From an uncultured Lachnospiraceae bacterium (GTDB lineage: Bacteria > Bacillota > Clostridia > Lachnospirales > Lachnospiraceae), in assembly GCA_947626435.1 (NCBI GenBank), contig CANQSB010000009.1, positions 1-64,000 of the forward strand: 64,000 bases of DNA. The letters are read 5' to 3'. The notes beneath the pieces are model-generated. The model searched no databases, was not told where the DNA came from, and saw only the letters and a program-made list of their open reading frames with translations. A program made the translations under genes and the position numbers. Of this stretch, positions 8,887-17,697 are shown one piece after another (position 1 is the stretch's first letter; every line of letters starts with the position of its first letter).

Positions 8887-9581
8887 CACTCACCTCTGCC
8901 ATAAACATTCCATTTATATCCCATTCCACGGACTGTCACGATATGCCTCGGCTCGCTGGGATTGTCCTCAATCTTCGTGCGGAGCCTGCGGATATACACG
9001 GTAAGCGAATTGTTGTCTATAAAATTCTCGTCGCAGTCCCACAGCCTGCCCAAAATCTGTTCAGCGGAAAGCACCTGATTAGGATTTTCCATAAAAAAGC
9101 ACAGCAGCTTGTATTCACTCGCCGTCAGGTCAATCCGCCTGCCCGCTTTCCAGACCTCGCCCCTTGTGAGTCTCACGCTAATATCATCGGAGCAAAGCTC
9201 ACCCGCCTGTGCGCCAAAGCCCTCGCTCCTGCGCAGCAGCGCATTAAGCCTTGAGAGGAATACGGCAAGCTTGAAAGGCTTCGTGATATAATCATCGCCC
9301 CCTATGTCAAGCCCCATGATTATGTCCGTCTCATCATCAGCAGCAGTGAGAAACATAATCGGTATCATAGAGCTCTGCCGAATTTTCCTGCAAAAGTCAA
9401 AGCCCGAACCATCGGGCAACGACACATCTAAAATAGCAAGACGATATCTTCCCTCCTCCCACAACGCATCCGCCTCCCTAGCAGTACGCGCCACAGTCAA
9501 TCCATACCCTTGTTTCCTTATAGCAAAGGAAAGCCCGTTTATCAGGCTCAAATCGTCCTCCAACAGAAAAAGCTCTTTCAT
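8886..9581 (-). CDS. OmpR/PhoB-family response regulator
   Basis: A 231-residue response regulator. The receiver domain (residues 1-115) has the acidic pair EDD, the phosphorylated aspartate in LAILDVSLPDG near residue 53, and the lysine in DDYITKPF. The C-terminal winged helix (about 130-228) contains DNNSLTVYIRRLRTKI and ends with VRGMGYKW, typical of the OmpR class. The ATG at 9581 is chosen over an in-frame TTG because AAAGGGG lies 9 bases upstream. It is cotranscribed with the kinase, and its likely target is the TGTAGG repeat array at 7808-7835. Confidence 0.95.
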   Translation of the reverse strand: MKELFLLEDDLSLINGLSFAIRKQGYGLTVARTAREADALWEEGRYRLAILDVSLPDGSGFDFCRKIRQSSMIPIMFLTAADDETDIIMGLDIGGDDYITKPFKLAVFLSRLNALLRRSEGFGAQAGELCSDDISVRLTRGEVWKAGRRIDLTASEYKLLCFFMENPNQVLSAEQILGRLWDCDENFIDNNSLTVYIRRLRTKIEDNPSEPRHIVTVRGMGYKWNVYGRGE

Positions 9582-9610
9582 TCGTGTCAACCCCTTTCAT
9601 ATATGCAACA

Positions 9611-9774
9611 TATTAGGCATTTGCGAAACTCAATTCGATAACGTAGAATTTAGGCAAAATATATAAAATAAGCGGCGTCTTGCAGCTTGCTGCACCTAGC
9701 CGCGTTTTTATATATTTTGACTAAATTCGGACGGTTGAGAACACCTTTTCGCAATTACCTAATACAGCATAATG
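9611..9774. repeat. 164-bp imperfect palindromic element
   Basis: The interval starts TATTAGG and ends CCTAATA, and the two halves match as inverted copies over most of their length: for example TTGCGAAA with TTTTCGCAA, GAATTTAG with CTAAATTC, and CAAAATATATAAAA with TTTTATATATTTTG. The centre holds a short perfect hairpin TGCAGC-TT-GCTGCA. It lies between the two-component genes and the small HTH gene and contains no coding frame. It could be a MITE-like insertion or a large structured RNA; no clear target duplication was found. Confidence 0.68.
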
Positions 9775-9931
9775 ACAAATGTATTCAATATAAATGCACA
9801 ATAAACATCCAAACATAATAATAAGCGGCAACCCAGCCTGCGCATCTCTACAGACAGCGCACCCCAAACTACCACTTACGATTATAAACGATATTCAAAA
9901 TGAGAACAACTTACAATTTTGTAGGGAAAAT

Positions 9932-10153
9932 TTACTCCTCCTCCCCCTCATCTTCAACATATTCCAATATATCCCCAGGCTGGCAGTTCAGCGCCCTACA
10001 TATGGAATTTAACGTCGAAAGCCTCACAGCCTTTGCCTTGTTGTTTTTTAAAATCGAAAGATTGGCAAGCGTGATGTCCACCTCTTTTGCAAGCTCAGTC
10101 AGCCCGACCTTGCGCTTTGCCATCATTACATCAAGATTTATGATAATCGCCAT
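9932..10153 (-). CDS. Small Cro/C1-type HTH regulator (YozG-like)
   Basis: A 73-residue single-domain DNA-binding protein. The helix-turn-helix is RKVGLTELAKEVDITLANLSILKN at residues 12-37, and the ending CRALNCQPGDILEY is typical of the YozG-like family. The ATG at 10153 gives the family's usual N terminus MAIIINLDVMMAKRK, so the 13 extra upstream codons are dropped. It follows a DUF2975 membrane protein gene by 137 bases on the same strand, a pairing common in Firmicutes. Confidence 0.92.
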   Translation of the reverse strand: MAIIINLDVMMAKRKVGLTELAKEVDITLANLSILKNNKAKAVRLSTLNSICRALNCQPGDILEYVEDEGEEE

Positions 10154-10290
10154 TACGTTACCCCCGCCCTTCCTCGCCACGACACAATCCAATGCCTCTT
10201 AATTCCGCACAGTATAGCCTTGTGTGCTTCATTCCCACACCGCATATATTTATTCTGAAAATATACCCTTCCCACACATTCAAATAATTA

Positions 10291-10746
10291 TCAAATCGTC
10301 AAATCATTTTCCAGCTTGTAATCCACAGCCTTGTCAAACACAAACGCAAGCACCTTGCTGAAAAGCCCCGCTATCACAAACACCAGCACAAGCACAAGCA
10401 TCGCCGCCGTCATATACAAAAATGTCCGCAAAAGACACACCACGGCAATAAAAAAGCTGTATGTCCCCATCCTCTGCAGACTCACGACATTCTCACGCAC
10501 AAAGCAGTCATTATTCAGCACAGTGCGGAACATCTTCCTCAACTCCCCAAGTATCATAATCGCCAGCACACCCAGCACAAAGTAAATAACAACTATCTCC
10601 CTATAATGCCCGTCAAAGCTCTCATAATCAAAAAAATTCAAAATAATCCGCACACTCCACGGAAGCGACACAGTCACTAACATACCCGAAAAATACATGA
10701 AATCAAGCAGATACTTAGTAAACATAGCCACAGTTTCCCTTTTCAC
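10291..10746 (-). CDS. DUF2975-family membrane protein
   Basis: A 151-residue protein with four predicted membrane segments (about 10-30, 48-66, 90-112, 115-138) and a charged loop near ELRKMFRTVLNNDCFVRENV, as in DUF2975 proteins. Family members are found next to YozG-like regulators, as here, but their role is unknown. The start is probably the GTG at 10746, preceded by GGAGAGG. Confidence 0.85.
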   Translation of the reverse strand: MKRETVAMFTKYLLDFMYFSGMLVTVSLPWSVRIILNFFDYESFDGHYREIVVIYFVLGVLAIMILGELRKMFRTVLNNDCFVRENVVSLQRMGTYSFFIAVVCLLRTFLYMTAAMLVLVLVFVIAGLFSKVLAFVFDKAVDYKLENDLTI

Positions 10747-10841
10747 AACCTCTCCACTCCTCCCTAAACCACTTGCATAGATAAATGCAATAAAAATATC
10801 CCTTTTCCGAGCATCATTTCCAACACATAAAAGCTAAAATA

Positions 10842-11480
10842 TTATACAATTTCTGACAGTTGCAATTGCTTCAAAAAGCGATCCTCAATATAATATTGAA
10901 TATCCAACTTTTCTACCGATTGCTTTTTTGCTTTAATAGGTATTTTTAGTTTACCAAAAGAAACGCTCATTAAACCTATATTCAAATCCCTAAACTGTTG
11001 TCTGTCAACCTTGGACACATATTCTGAACTTAATGCAACATACACTTCATTGGCATATTGCTTATATCGGACCGCTTGTTCCAAACCAGATTTCCAATCA
11101 GAAATTTTTGCTTCTACAGCAATAAAATTTTTAGTGACAGCATCTACCTTTTTTACAGAGGTAATATAATTACCCTCAATTTTTACATACCCCATATCTT
11201 CTAATTCTCGAAGAAAATGATAAAATTTCTTTCCAATTTGCCCATCTGATATCTCGACATCTTCCAAATTAACTTTTTTATTATTATAAATATCACTAAA
11301 ATAATAATACGCATTAAAATATTCATCAAACACAACATTGCTTCTGTTAATTTCAGTTGAATAAACAATATCTGCAATATTATTTCCACCCCGTAACTCT
11401 CTGACAATATAATGTGTCCCAAATCTTTCCCGCAAATCAGAAACCAATTTTTCTACTAATGCTTTTTCATTTACAAACAT
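10842..11480 (-). CDS. Winged-helix protein with PD-(D/E)XK nuclease-like domain
   Basis: A 212-residue protein I do not recognise as a named family. Residues about 85-105 (FLRELEDMGYVKIEGNYI) look like a winged helix. The following region has aspartate at VDAV, then FIAVEAKISDW nine residues later, which is the D-x9-E-x-K pattern of PD-(D/E)XK nucleases, followed by EQAVRYKQYANEVYVAL, the helix and strand usually seen after it. The ATG at 11480 has AGGTGAGAG upstream and is preferred to the GTG three codons earlier. It is the last gene of the island with the kinase and MmeI-like enzyme. Confidence 0.68.
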   Translation of the reverse strand: MFVNEKALVEKLVSDLRERFGTHYIVRELRGGNNIADIVYSTEINRSNVVFDEYFNAYYYFSDIYNNKKVNLEDVEISDGQIGKKFYHFLRELEDMGYVKIEGNYITSVKKVDAVTKNFIAVEAKISDWKSGLEQAVRYKQYANEVYVALSSEYVSKVDRQQFRDLNIGLMSVSFGKLKIPIKAKKQSVEKLDIQYYIEDRFLKQLQLSEIV

Positions 11481-11503
11481 ATCTCTCACCTGCTACTTTG
11501 CTT

Positions 11504-13501
11504 CTAAATTATCTTTTTTAAATTTTTCAGTAACTTATAATAGTCTGTATTTTTTTGAGTTCCCAAAATTTCTTTTGGTATCGCATCAAGATTATTTAAA
11601 GCTGATTTAATCCGATCCTTCAAATAAGTAATTTTATCATTTACTGCACATTCATTTATCTTATCAACTTCCTCTATCATCATCTGCCAATGATGCAGCT
11701 GTATGCTTTTATCTCCTGTGCCTATTTCAATCGCTGATTTTCCACTGCACCACTTACAATTGCAGCCTCCAAAATAGTCATAAAGCTGTTTAAATGCAAA
11801 TGTGTCCTTTTTGGGATATGTCAAAAATGATAATACTTGCGGAAAATAAAATTTTGAGTATAAATTAAATGAATCTTTTTCCTCTTTTATGTACTGCTCA
11901 TCAAAATAATCAATACTTGCCAGCCCCAGAGAAAAACCGTGTATTCCCTTCGCAATCAATGTCAGCCCTAAAGGAATCGGAACTTTCAATGCAATCACAG
12001 GTTTATTCGTATATTTTTGCAAATTAATCATAAAATCAAGATAACTTCCCAACGATTGTTCATTTAACTGTTTCATATCAGAAACCTGTACAATAAATCC
12101 ATCTACCTGCGCATGAACAAAATAAGACAATATTTTATCTGCCTGAAACACCAAATGACCAAGCCCTATTGATATCATTGCATACTTCTCTTTTCCTTCA
12201 TCCACCACCTGTACGCTTTCATCAATTAATTGAATGTTTATTTTAATCCAATCATCTATTTTATCTACAGAATAATCTGTATTGCTGATATAATGGTATG
12301 GTAAAATCAATTTTTGTCCCATAGACACTGTAGAATACCATGTCTCGATATATTCTTTTCGCTTATTTGGATTATGTAAATATTCTAAGGAAATAACTCC
12401 CTTATCTGGTGAATAAGGTAGATCTATCAGCCCCTTTGTATTAGCAAATGCAACATACGATAATCTTTGTGTAGAAGGATCAATAATTACATTTTTAAAA
12501 TTATTTTTTGCAAAATATAAATGTAAATTTTTCATCCAATTTTGAACATGGATAGGATAAATAATATCCGATTTATTTACATTCTCAAATTGCTCTGTCA
12601 CATCTTTCTCTCGATATATCCAAGCGTAATATTTTCCTACTGTTATCAGTTCTTCTTGAATATTATCTTTTTCAAAAGCATCTATGAACTCATCAACTGT
12701 CTGAAAACGTGCATATGGCTCTTTCGCAGTCGCTTTAAATATAATTCTTTCCAACCCATCACTAATATTAGGATTATACTGTCTAGGCGGAATAATTGGA
12801 TCATTCAATATTTTCAATAGCAATTCGGGTAATGTTGCTGCTTTGTATGGAATATTCTTTGTCAACATCTCATATAAAATAATTCCTAATGCATATATAT
12901 CAGCCCTGTAGTCAATATGCTTGCTGTCCCTTAATTGTTCTGGCGACATATATAATGGCGACCCGATTTGTGTTCCTGTTGAGGTTATTGAAGAAAAATC
13001 TATAATTTTGCTCAAGCCATAATCAATGATTTTAACATTCAAATTTTTATCAATCATTATGTTATCTGGCTTTAAATCTCTATGAACGATACCTTCTCTT
13101 TCAATTATTGTAGTGTGCAACTCCTTTACCCCATTTAAAATATCCACAAAAATGTGAATTAATACGTCAGGCGAAGACGCTGTTTTCAAAAAATTTCTCA
13201 AAGTTATGCCTTCAAAATACTCCATTACAATGACATATTCCATGATACCAAATTCATTTTCAAAATAGAAATCCTCTTGATATTGAATCAGGTTTTTACC
13301 CTTTACATTTTTTAAAACGTCAATTTCTCTCGTAATTCGATTCTGTTCGTTTTTAAATTCATCTAATATATAAGTCTCCGACAAGACTTTTGCGGCATAC
13401 TTTTTACCGTTCTTCGATACCTTGTATACATCTCCAAAACTTCCACTTCCAAGTGCTTCTTCAAATAAATACTCATTGATTACTCGTCCAACAATATTCA
13501 C
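11504..13501 (-). CDS. Ser/Thr protein kinase fused to a TIM-barrel-like, CxCxxC...H domain
   Basis: A 665-residue protein. Residues 8-275 are a complete Hanks-type kinase: glycine loop GSGSFGDV (18-25), lysine K38, HRDLKPDN (140-147), DYG in place of DFG (160-162) and SPE (186-188). No membrane segment or PASTA repeat follows. Residues about 305-665 look like an alternating beta/alpha barrel that ends in GGCNCKWC (580, 582, 585) and a pair of histidines at 603-604, and contain GFSLGLAS (522-529). This recalls the zinc site CxCx2C...H and substrate loop of tRNA-guanine transglycosylases; that is an inference. The GTG start at 13501 has GAGG 9 bases upstream and avoids overlap with the restriction gene. 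Confidence 0.86.
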   Translation of the reverse strand: MNIVGRVINEYLFEEALGSGSFGDVYKVSKNGKKYAAKVLSETYILDEFKNEQNRITREIDVLKNVKGKNLIQYQEDFYFENEFGIMEYVIVMEYFEGITLRNFLKTASSPDVLIHIFVDILNGVKELHTTIIEREGIVHRDLKPDNIMIDKNLNVKIIDYGLSKIIDFSSITSTGTQIGSPLYMSPEQLRDSKHIDYRADIYALGIILYEMLTKNIPYKAATLPELLLKILNDPIIPPRQYNPNISDGLERIIFKATAKEPYARFQTVDEFIDAFEKDNIQEELITVGKYYAWIYREKDVTEQFENVNKSDIIYPIHVQNWMKNLHLYFAKNNFKNVIIDPSTQRLSYVAFANTKGLIDLPYSPDKGVISLEYLHNPNKRKEYIETWYSTVSMGQKLILPYHYISNTDYSVDKIDDWIKINIQLIDESVQVVDEGKEKYAMISIGLGHLVFQADKILSYFVHAQVDGFIVQVSDMKQLNEQSLGSYLDFMINLQKYTNKPVIALKVPIPLGLTLIAKGIHGFSLGLASIDYFDEQYIKEEKDSFNLYSKFYFPQVLSFLTYPKKDTFAFKQLYDYFGGCNCKWCSGKSAIEIGTGDKSIQLHHWQMMIEEVDKINECAVNDKITYLKDRIKSALNNLDAIPKEILGTQKNTDYYKLLKNLKKII

Positions 13502-13542
13502 TTGTGTTTTCCTCACTTTCACTAAAAATGCAAATAATGTTT

Positions 13543-16317
13543 TTACGCAGTTACAATTTTCTGATACATCTTCATCAGTTCTGCCACGCATTGAGTTTCA
13601 GTCGTATCTTTTATAGAAAAACCATATGCCCGCATAACTGCCTTGTCGTTTTCAGTATGCGCCTGCCTCAAATCGCTTGGCATTGTCAAATCACCATATA
13701 AATCTGCCAGTGAGCTTTTTGTATATTTATTCCTTACATCAAGTATTCGTTGTGCCGTTGTTCTAATTTTTTCTTTTGAATTTTCATTAAGTTCGGGCCA
13801 CGGAAACGTGTTATACACCACGCTAACCGAATATGTAAAATCTTCCCGCAATCGTCCTGCTACTGCTCGTAACCAAGCATTATGCACATTTGATGATAAT
13901 ATTCCAAATTCATATAATCCACCGTCACGCATCACTTGCAACTTATTATTTACCATAACATCAGGAGTAAGAAATCCAATAGGCACATATCTCCTGCGCC
14001 CTGATGAAGTTTGTGGAATAACAAGATATTCCTGCTCTGGCATATTCTCAAAATGAAACTTTGCAGGCGTTTCTGCAAGTTTGTATGTCTGAACACTTGA
14101 TGAGGATAGCCTATACTCTCGTATTTCTTTTAGCTTTTCTAAAACTAATGGCATATGTGATAATTCATTGGGCGGGATGCGGTTTATTATCAGGAACCAT
14201 CGTTCAATATTATTTATAAACTCCTTACTGCCCATATATTTATAAAAATATGGTTCCGACTTTGGCTCTTGTTTAATAAATTCTGCCTTTTCCTCTGGTG
14301 TAAAGGCACATATAGCATTATCTAACGGTTTACTGCCGTTACTTATAAGCGGTACATCGCATATTGGTTTCTTTTGCCCATCAATCCACAAATCAGGCGC
14401 ATCAAGCAAATAGCCATTTATATGCGTTGCAAGCGACTTCTGCTTATCCTCAACTATATATTTCTTTTGCACTTGCTGCCCTATAGTAAATAGGATAATA
14501 ACACAATGCACACCCGCCTTAATTTTCGCCTCACTCTCCCAGTTAAAAGAACGAATAGCATAAAAAATATCCAATCCATATTTCTCAAAAAGAATTTTCC
14601 ACAATAATACAACCTGTTCCCCTTGAGTAATAGAGCTTGTTGAAACAAATCCCGCCCTTACATTAGTGCCTTGCATAAAACGTGCTGCTTTAATATACCA
14701 TAATGAAACATAATCCAAATCACCATTTTTAGGAAATTCTTTTGCAACAGTGTTCATATCTTGCCTTTGAGCGGTCCCCATTCTCCTACCTGCCGAAAAC
14801 GGTGGATTACCCATAATATAATCCAACTCGCTTTTATGGATTACATTATCCCATTCAATTTCCATAGCGTTCCCCTCAACAATATTCGCATACGATTTCA
14901 GCGGCAAAAAGTCAAGGCTCATATGCACTATGTCCTCTGTTTCCTTCATCATCTGGCTTTCCGCAATCCATAGTGCCGTTTTTGCGACAGTTACGGCAAA
15001 ATCATTAATTTCAATTCCATAAAACTGGCTGATTGATACCTGTATGGGATTGATTGCATCTCCAAGCACTATCTGCCCACTCTGCAATTCATAAAGTACC
15101 TCATTTTCAAGTCGCCGCATTGATATATAGGTTTCCGTTAAGAAATTTCCTGAACCGCACGCTGGATCAAGAAATTTCAATCTCGCAAGTTTTTCTTGAA
15201 ATGCGTTCAGCCTTGCTTTCTTTGTTCGTTCTACTGCAATCCCCTTAATCTCGTCAAACTCGGCTCTAAGCTCATCCATAAATAGCGGATTGATAACCTT
15301 GTGTATGTTCTCAATGGAAGTATAGTGCATACCTCCGCTCCGCCTCGTTTCAGGATTTAATGTACTTTCAAATACTGCCCCAAAGATAGTCGGGCTTATG
15401 TCTGACCAGTCAAAATCTGCACTTGCTTTATTCAAGAGCAGGCTTTTGAGTTCCTCGGTAAACGGCGGTATCTCTATGGTTTCATCTGCGAACAGTCCGC
15501 CATTAACATATGGGAACGCCGCAAGCTTTGGATTATCCTCCGACAAATATTTGTCCCTGTCCTCTGGCTTAGTGTCTAGTATCTTAAACAGTTCTACAAG
15601 TGCTTTGCGAAAACCATTTATAGGAATGTCCTTCAGATAATCATGAAACATCATATGCGCGCCAAAAATACCTGCGTCCTCTGCATACAGGCAGAAAACA
15701 AGGCGCACACACAAAGCATTAAGGCTCTTAAAAGACTGCTCATCAGGCTCTTTGTACTGCACTATCAGCTTATCATAAAGCAGACCGACAATCTCCCCCG
15801 CCTTGACCGATATTTCCATTTCGTGGGAAAGCTCCTTGACTTCTTTCTTGAACATAAAATCAAACAGCGGCAGCTTGTTGCGCACTTCCTCAAGTGGAAT
15901 GACTGTTGCAGGCTCATTTGGCTTATTCATATCGTGTATTTCAAAGGTCTTGAAATTACAGGCAACTATCCATAAGGGTGTTTCATTAGGTATCATCCAT
16001 TGTGCGTAATTGCGTCCCTGCTCAAACGGTGTTCGCATTGTCCCGTCTGACTGTTGCGCTTTCTTACTCAAATCCTTATCTATGCTTTTCTGCTCTATCA
16101 GCACTCTTGTTTCAGGTATGTAGACATCTATGAATTTCGTCTGACCGTCCACGACTACACGCTTTTCAAAAATGATTTTCTTTGTCACATCTTCTATCCC
16201 AAGCACATTGCTGAAAAACTCAATCCAGAAACGCTGGCTGTCGCTTTTCTCGTCCCCGATGCCCCGCCAATCATTGTAAAATTTAGTAGCTGCTGATCTC
16301 TTTTCCGCCTCTGTCAT
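13543..16317 (-). CDS. MmeI-like type IIL restriction-modification enzyme (nuclease + N6-adenine methyltransferase)
   Basis: A 924-residue single-chain enzyme. The N-terminal nuclease shows D64-x10-E75-Q-K77 (FIDVYIPETRVLIEQK), as in MmeI. A helical linker follows; the methyltransferase has DPACGSG (384-390) and NPPF (504-507), the gamma-class amino-methyltransferase arrangement. The last 350 residues would hold the target recognition region. Length and order match MmeI (about 919 residues), so one polypeptide should both methylate and cut DNA, with a specificity that cannot be read from sequence alone. The ATG at 16317 is preferred because its SD (ATGAGG) overlaps the upstream ATG. It is the first gene of the island. 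Confidence 0.92.
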   Translation of the reverse strand: MTEAEKRSAATKFYNDWRGIGDEKSDSQRFWIEFFSNVLGIEDVTKKIIFEKRVVVDGQTKFIDVYIPETRVLIEQKSIDKDLSKKAQQSDGTMRTPFEQGRNYAQWMIPNETPLWIVACNFKTFEIHDMNKPNEPATVIPLEEVRNKLPLFDFMFKKEVKELSHEMEISVKAGEIVGLLYDKLIVQYKEPDEQSFKSLNALCVRLVFCLYAEDAGIFGAHMMFHDYLKDIPINGFRKALVELFKILDTKPEDRDKYLSEDNPKLAAFPYVNGGLFADETIEIPPFTEELKSLLLNKASADFDWSDISPTIFGAVFESTLNPETRRSGGMHYTSIENIHKVINPLFMDELRAEFDEIKGIAVERTKKARLNAFQEKLARLKFLDPACGSGNFLTETYISMRRLENEVLYELQSGQIVLGDAINPIQVSISQFYGIEINDFAVTVAKTALWIAESQMMKETEDIVHMSLDFLPLKSYANIVEGNAMEIEWDNVIHKSELDYIMGNPPFSAGRRMGTAQRQDMNTVAKEFPKNGDLDYVSLWYIKAARFMQGTNVRAGFVSTSSITQGEQVVLLWKILFEKYGLDIFYAIRSFNWESEAKIKAGVHCVIILFTIGQQVQKKYIVEDKQKSLATHINGYLLDAPDLWIDGQKKPICDVPLISNGSKPLDNAICAFTPEEKAEFIKQEPKSEPYFYKYMGSKEFINNIERWFLIINRIPPNELSHMPLVLEKLKEIREYRLSSSSVQTYKLAETPAKFHFENMPEQEYLVIPQTSSGRRRYVPIGFLTPDVMVNNKLQVMRDGGLYEFGILSSNVHNAWLRAVAGRLREDFTYSVSVVYNTFPWPELNENSKEKIRTTAQRILDVRNKYTKSSLADLYGDLTMPSDLRQAHTENDKAVMRAYGFSIKDTTETQCVAELMKMYQKIVTA

Positions 16318-16438
16318 AATATACCTCATATTCTATAAAAAATATTTTCAAATAATTACCACTGATATATTATCATAAATCTATTGAAAAATCAGCAAAA
16401 ACCATAAACTTTTATTATCTGCAAGGATTAAATGCATA

Positions 16439-16486
16439 AAAAATTTTCCCTTGTAAAACACCACATAAGGGCAAAAACAAGGGAAA
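16439..16486 (-). terminator. Intrinsic terminator of the acylation operon
   Basis: On the minus strand TTTCCCTTG and CAAGGGAAA (16486-16478 and 16453-16445) form a 9-bp stem, followed by ATTTTTT. It lies 47 bases beyond the stop codon of the DHHW gene and ends that four-gene operon. Confidence 0.7.
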
Positions 16487-16532
16487 GGTACATAATTTAA
16501 AACTAATCTAAACAAAGCTACACCCTAACAAT

Positions 16533-17657
16533 CTAATAAACTCCCCCAACCCCCAAATCCCCATCAATCGTATTCATATTATACAACAACACCACATCAA
16601 CCTCACAATCAAGCCCTTCCACAAACGCCGCCACTCCCTTTTTATAATACCTAGTGTCAAAAACATAAATCCTCTCATAATGATGCGCCAAAAACGGCAC
16701 CATAGAATTAGCATAACTATCCTTGACAAGCACAAGCGTCCTATCGCTCTGCGCATTTTCGTTCGTAATCTCTATCAGCGGATGAAGATTGTCAAGGAAA
16801 AGCGAATACTTGTCCTTTTTCTTCAGATATTCCAAATTGTACAGACTGTCAGTGACCACTCCCGTATCCGTATAATTGACACTAAGACAGTCATCAGAAC
16901 GGGTATAAATCGTTATTCTGTCGCCATCTAAGCTGTAGTCATTCGCCTTTGAATACAACGTCCCAAAAAAATCCTGCGTCACAACCTCTGCATCCCAGTT
17001 CTCCAACGCTTCCGCTTCGAACCCCATCTCCTCACAAAACGCCTTATACCCCACATACGCCCCGAAAGTCGTCCAATGATGGTCCGTCCTATAATAAACC
17101 TCCCCCTCATCCCTACTCTGCATAAGCATATTGCTACAGTCAATCGGCGCAATCCCCGTCATCTCATACAGCCGCCTTGCCGTATCCATCTGATTTCTGA
17201 CAGGCGCATTGGCAGGCAGCTTATCACTGTTTACATACACAGCCGTCGGCACAAGCATTAGATGCACCTCCGCCTTGCCGTCAAGCTTCTCCGCAAAGCT
17301 CTTAAAAATCCTCCCAATCCTCTCCGTATTTTCAGGCGCAGAATAATCCTCAATAAGACTACCATCATCAACCAAAAATATACCGTTTATCTCCCTCTTG
17401 CCCAATGCCTTGAGCACAGCCGTCTTCGCTCCCACAAACGCATCGCGCAGCGGAAAATGGTCGGCAAGGTAATCGTTGACGCCATCCATATAATCGCCAC
17501 TTCTCACAGCTTCCCACGTAAAAGCAGGCATTTTCGCAAGATAACGGTTTTCATTTTCCGAAAATTCCTTTTTGTCCAAAAGCACAAGCAAAGCCGCCAA
17601 GCCAAGCACGCATGCAAAAATGCCGTATGCCGTGATTTTTCTCATAGTGACTTTCAT
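16533..17657 (-). CDS. DHHW-family protein (AlgX/AlgJ-like, surface acylation)
   Basis: A 374-residue protein anchored by one N-terminal membrane segment (about 8-26), with the rest outside the membrane. YYRTDHHWTTFG near residue 195 is the DHHW signature of the SGNH-like AlgJ/AlgX group, and a later VLVKDSYANSMVPFLA resembles their nucleophile block. In known systems such proteins transfer acetyl groups delivered by an MBOAT protein to a polysaccharide. Here the MBOAT gene lies directly upstream (40 bases), which supports that role. The polymer modified is unknown. Confidence 0.9.
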   Translation of the reverse strand: MKVTMRKITAYGIFACVLGLAALLVLLDKKEFSENENRYLAKMPAFTWEAVRSGDYMDGVNDYLADHFPLRDAFVGAKTAVLKALGKREINGIFLVDDGSLIEDYSAPENTERIGRIFKSFAEKLDGKAEVHLMLVPTAVYVNSDKLPANAPVRNQMDTARRLYEMTGIAPIDCSNMLMQSRDEGEVYYRTDHHWTTFGAYVGYKAFCEEMGFEAEALENWDAEVVTQDFFGTLYSKANDYSLDGDRITIYTRSDDCLSVNYTDTGVVTDSLYNLEYLKKKDKYSLFLDNLHPLIEITNENAQSDRTLVLVKDSYANSMVPFLAHHYERIYVFDTRYYKKGVAAFVEGLDCEVDVVLLYNMNTIDGDLGVGGVY

Positions 17658-17697
17658 CTGCCACTCTCCCCTTTAAAAGCCAATTCCCATTAATCAT

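Noticed and set aside
9582-9931. Riboswitch or T-box in the gap before the two-component genes
   Set aside because: The structure is a symmetrical palindrome without the conserved cores of known riboswitches or T-boxes that I could recognise.
13543-13591. Overlap of the kinase gene with the MmeI-like gene, if the kinase began at 13591
   Set aside because: The GTG at 13501 has GAGG at good distance and begins just before the kinase domain, so the overlap is not needed.
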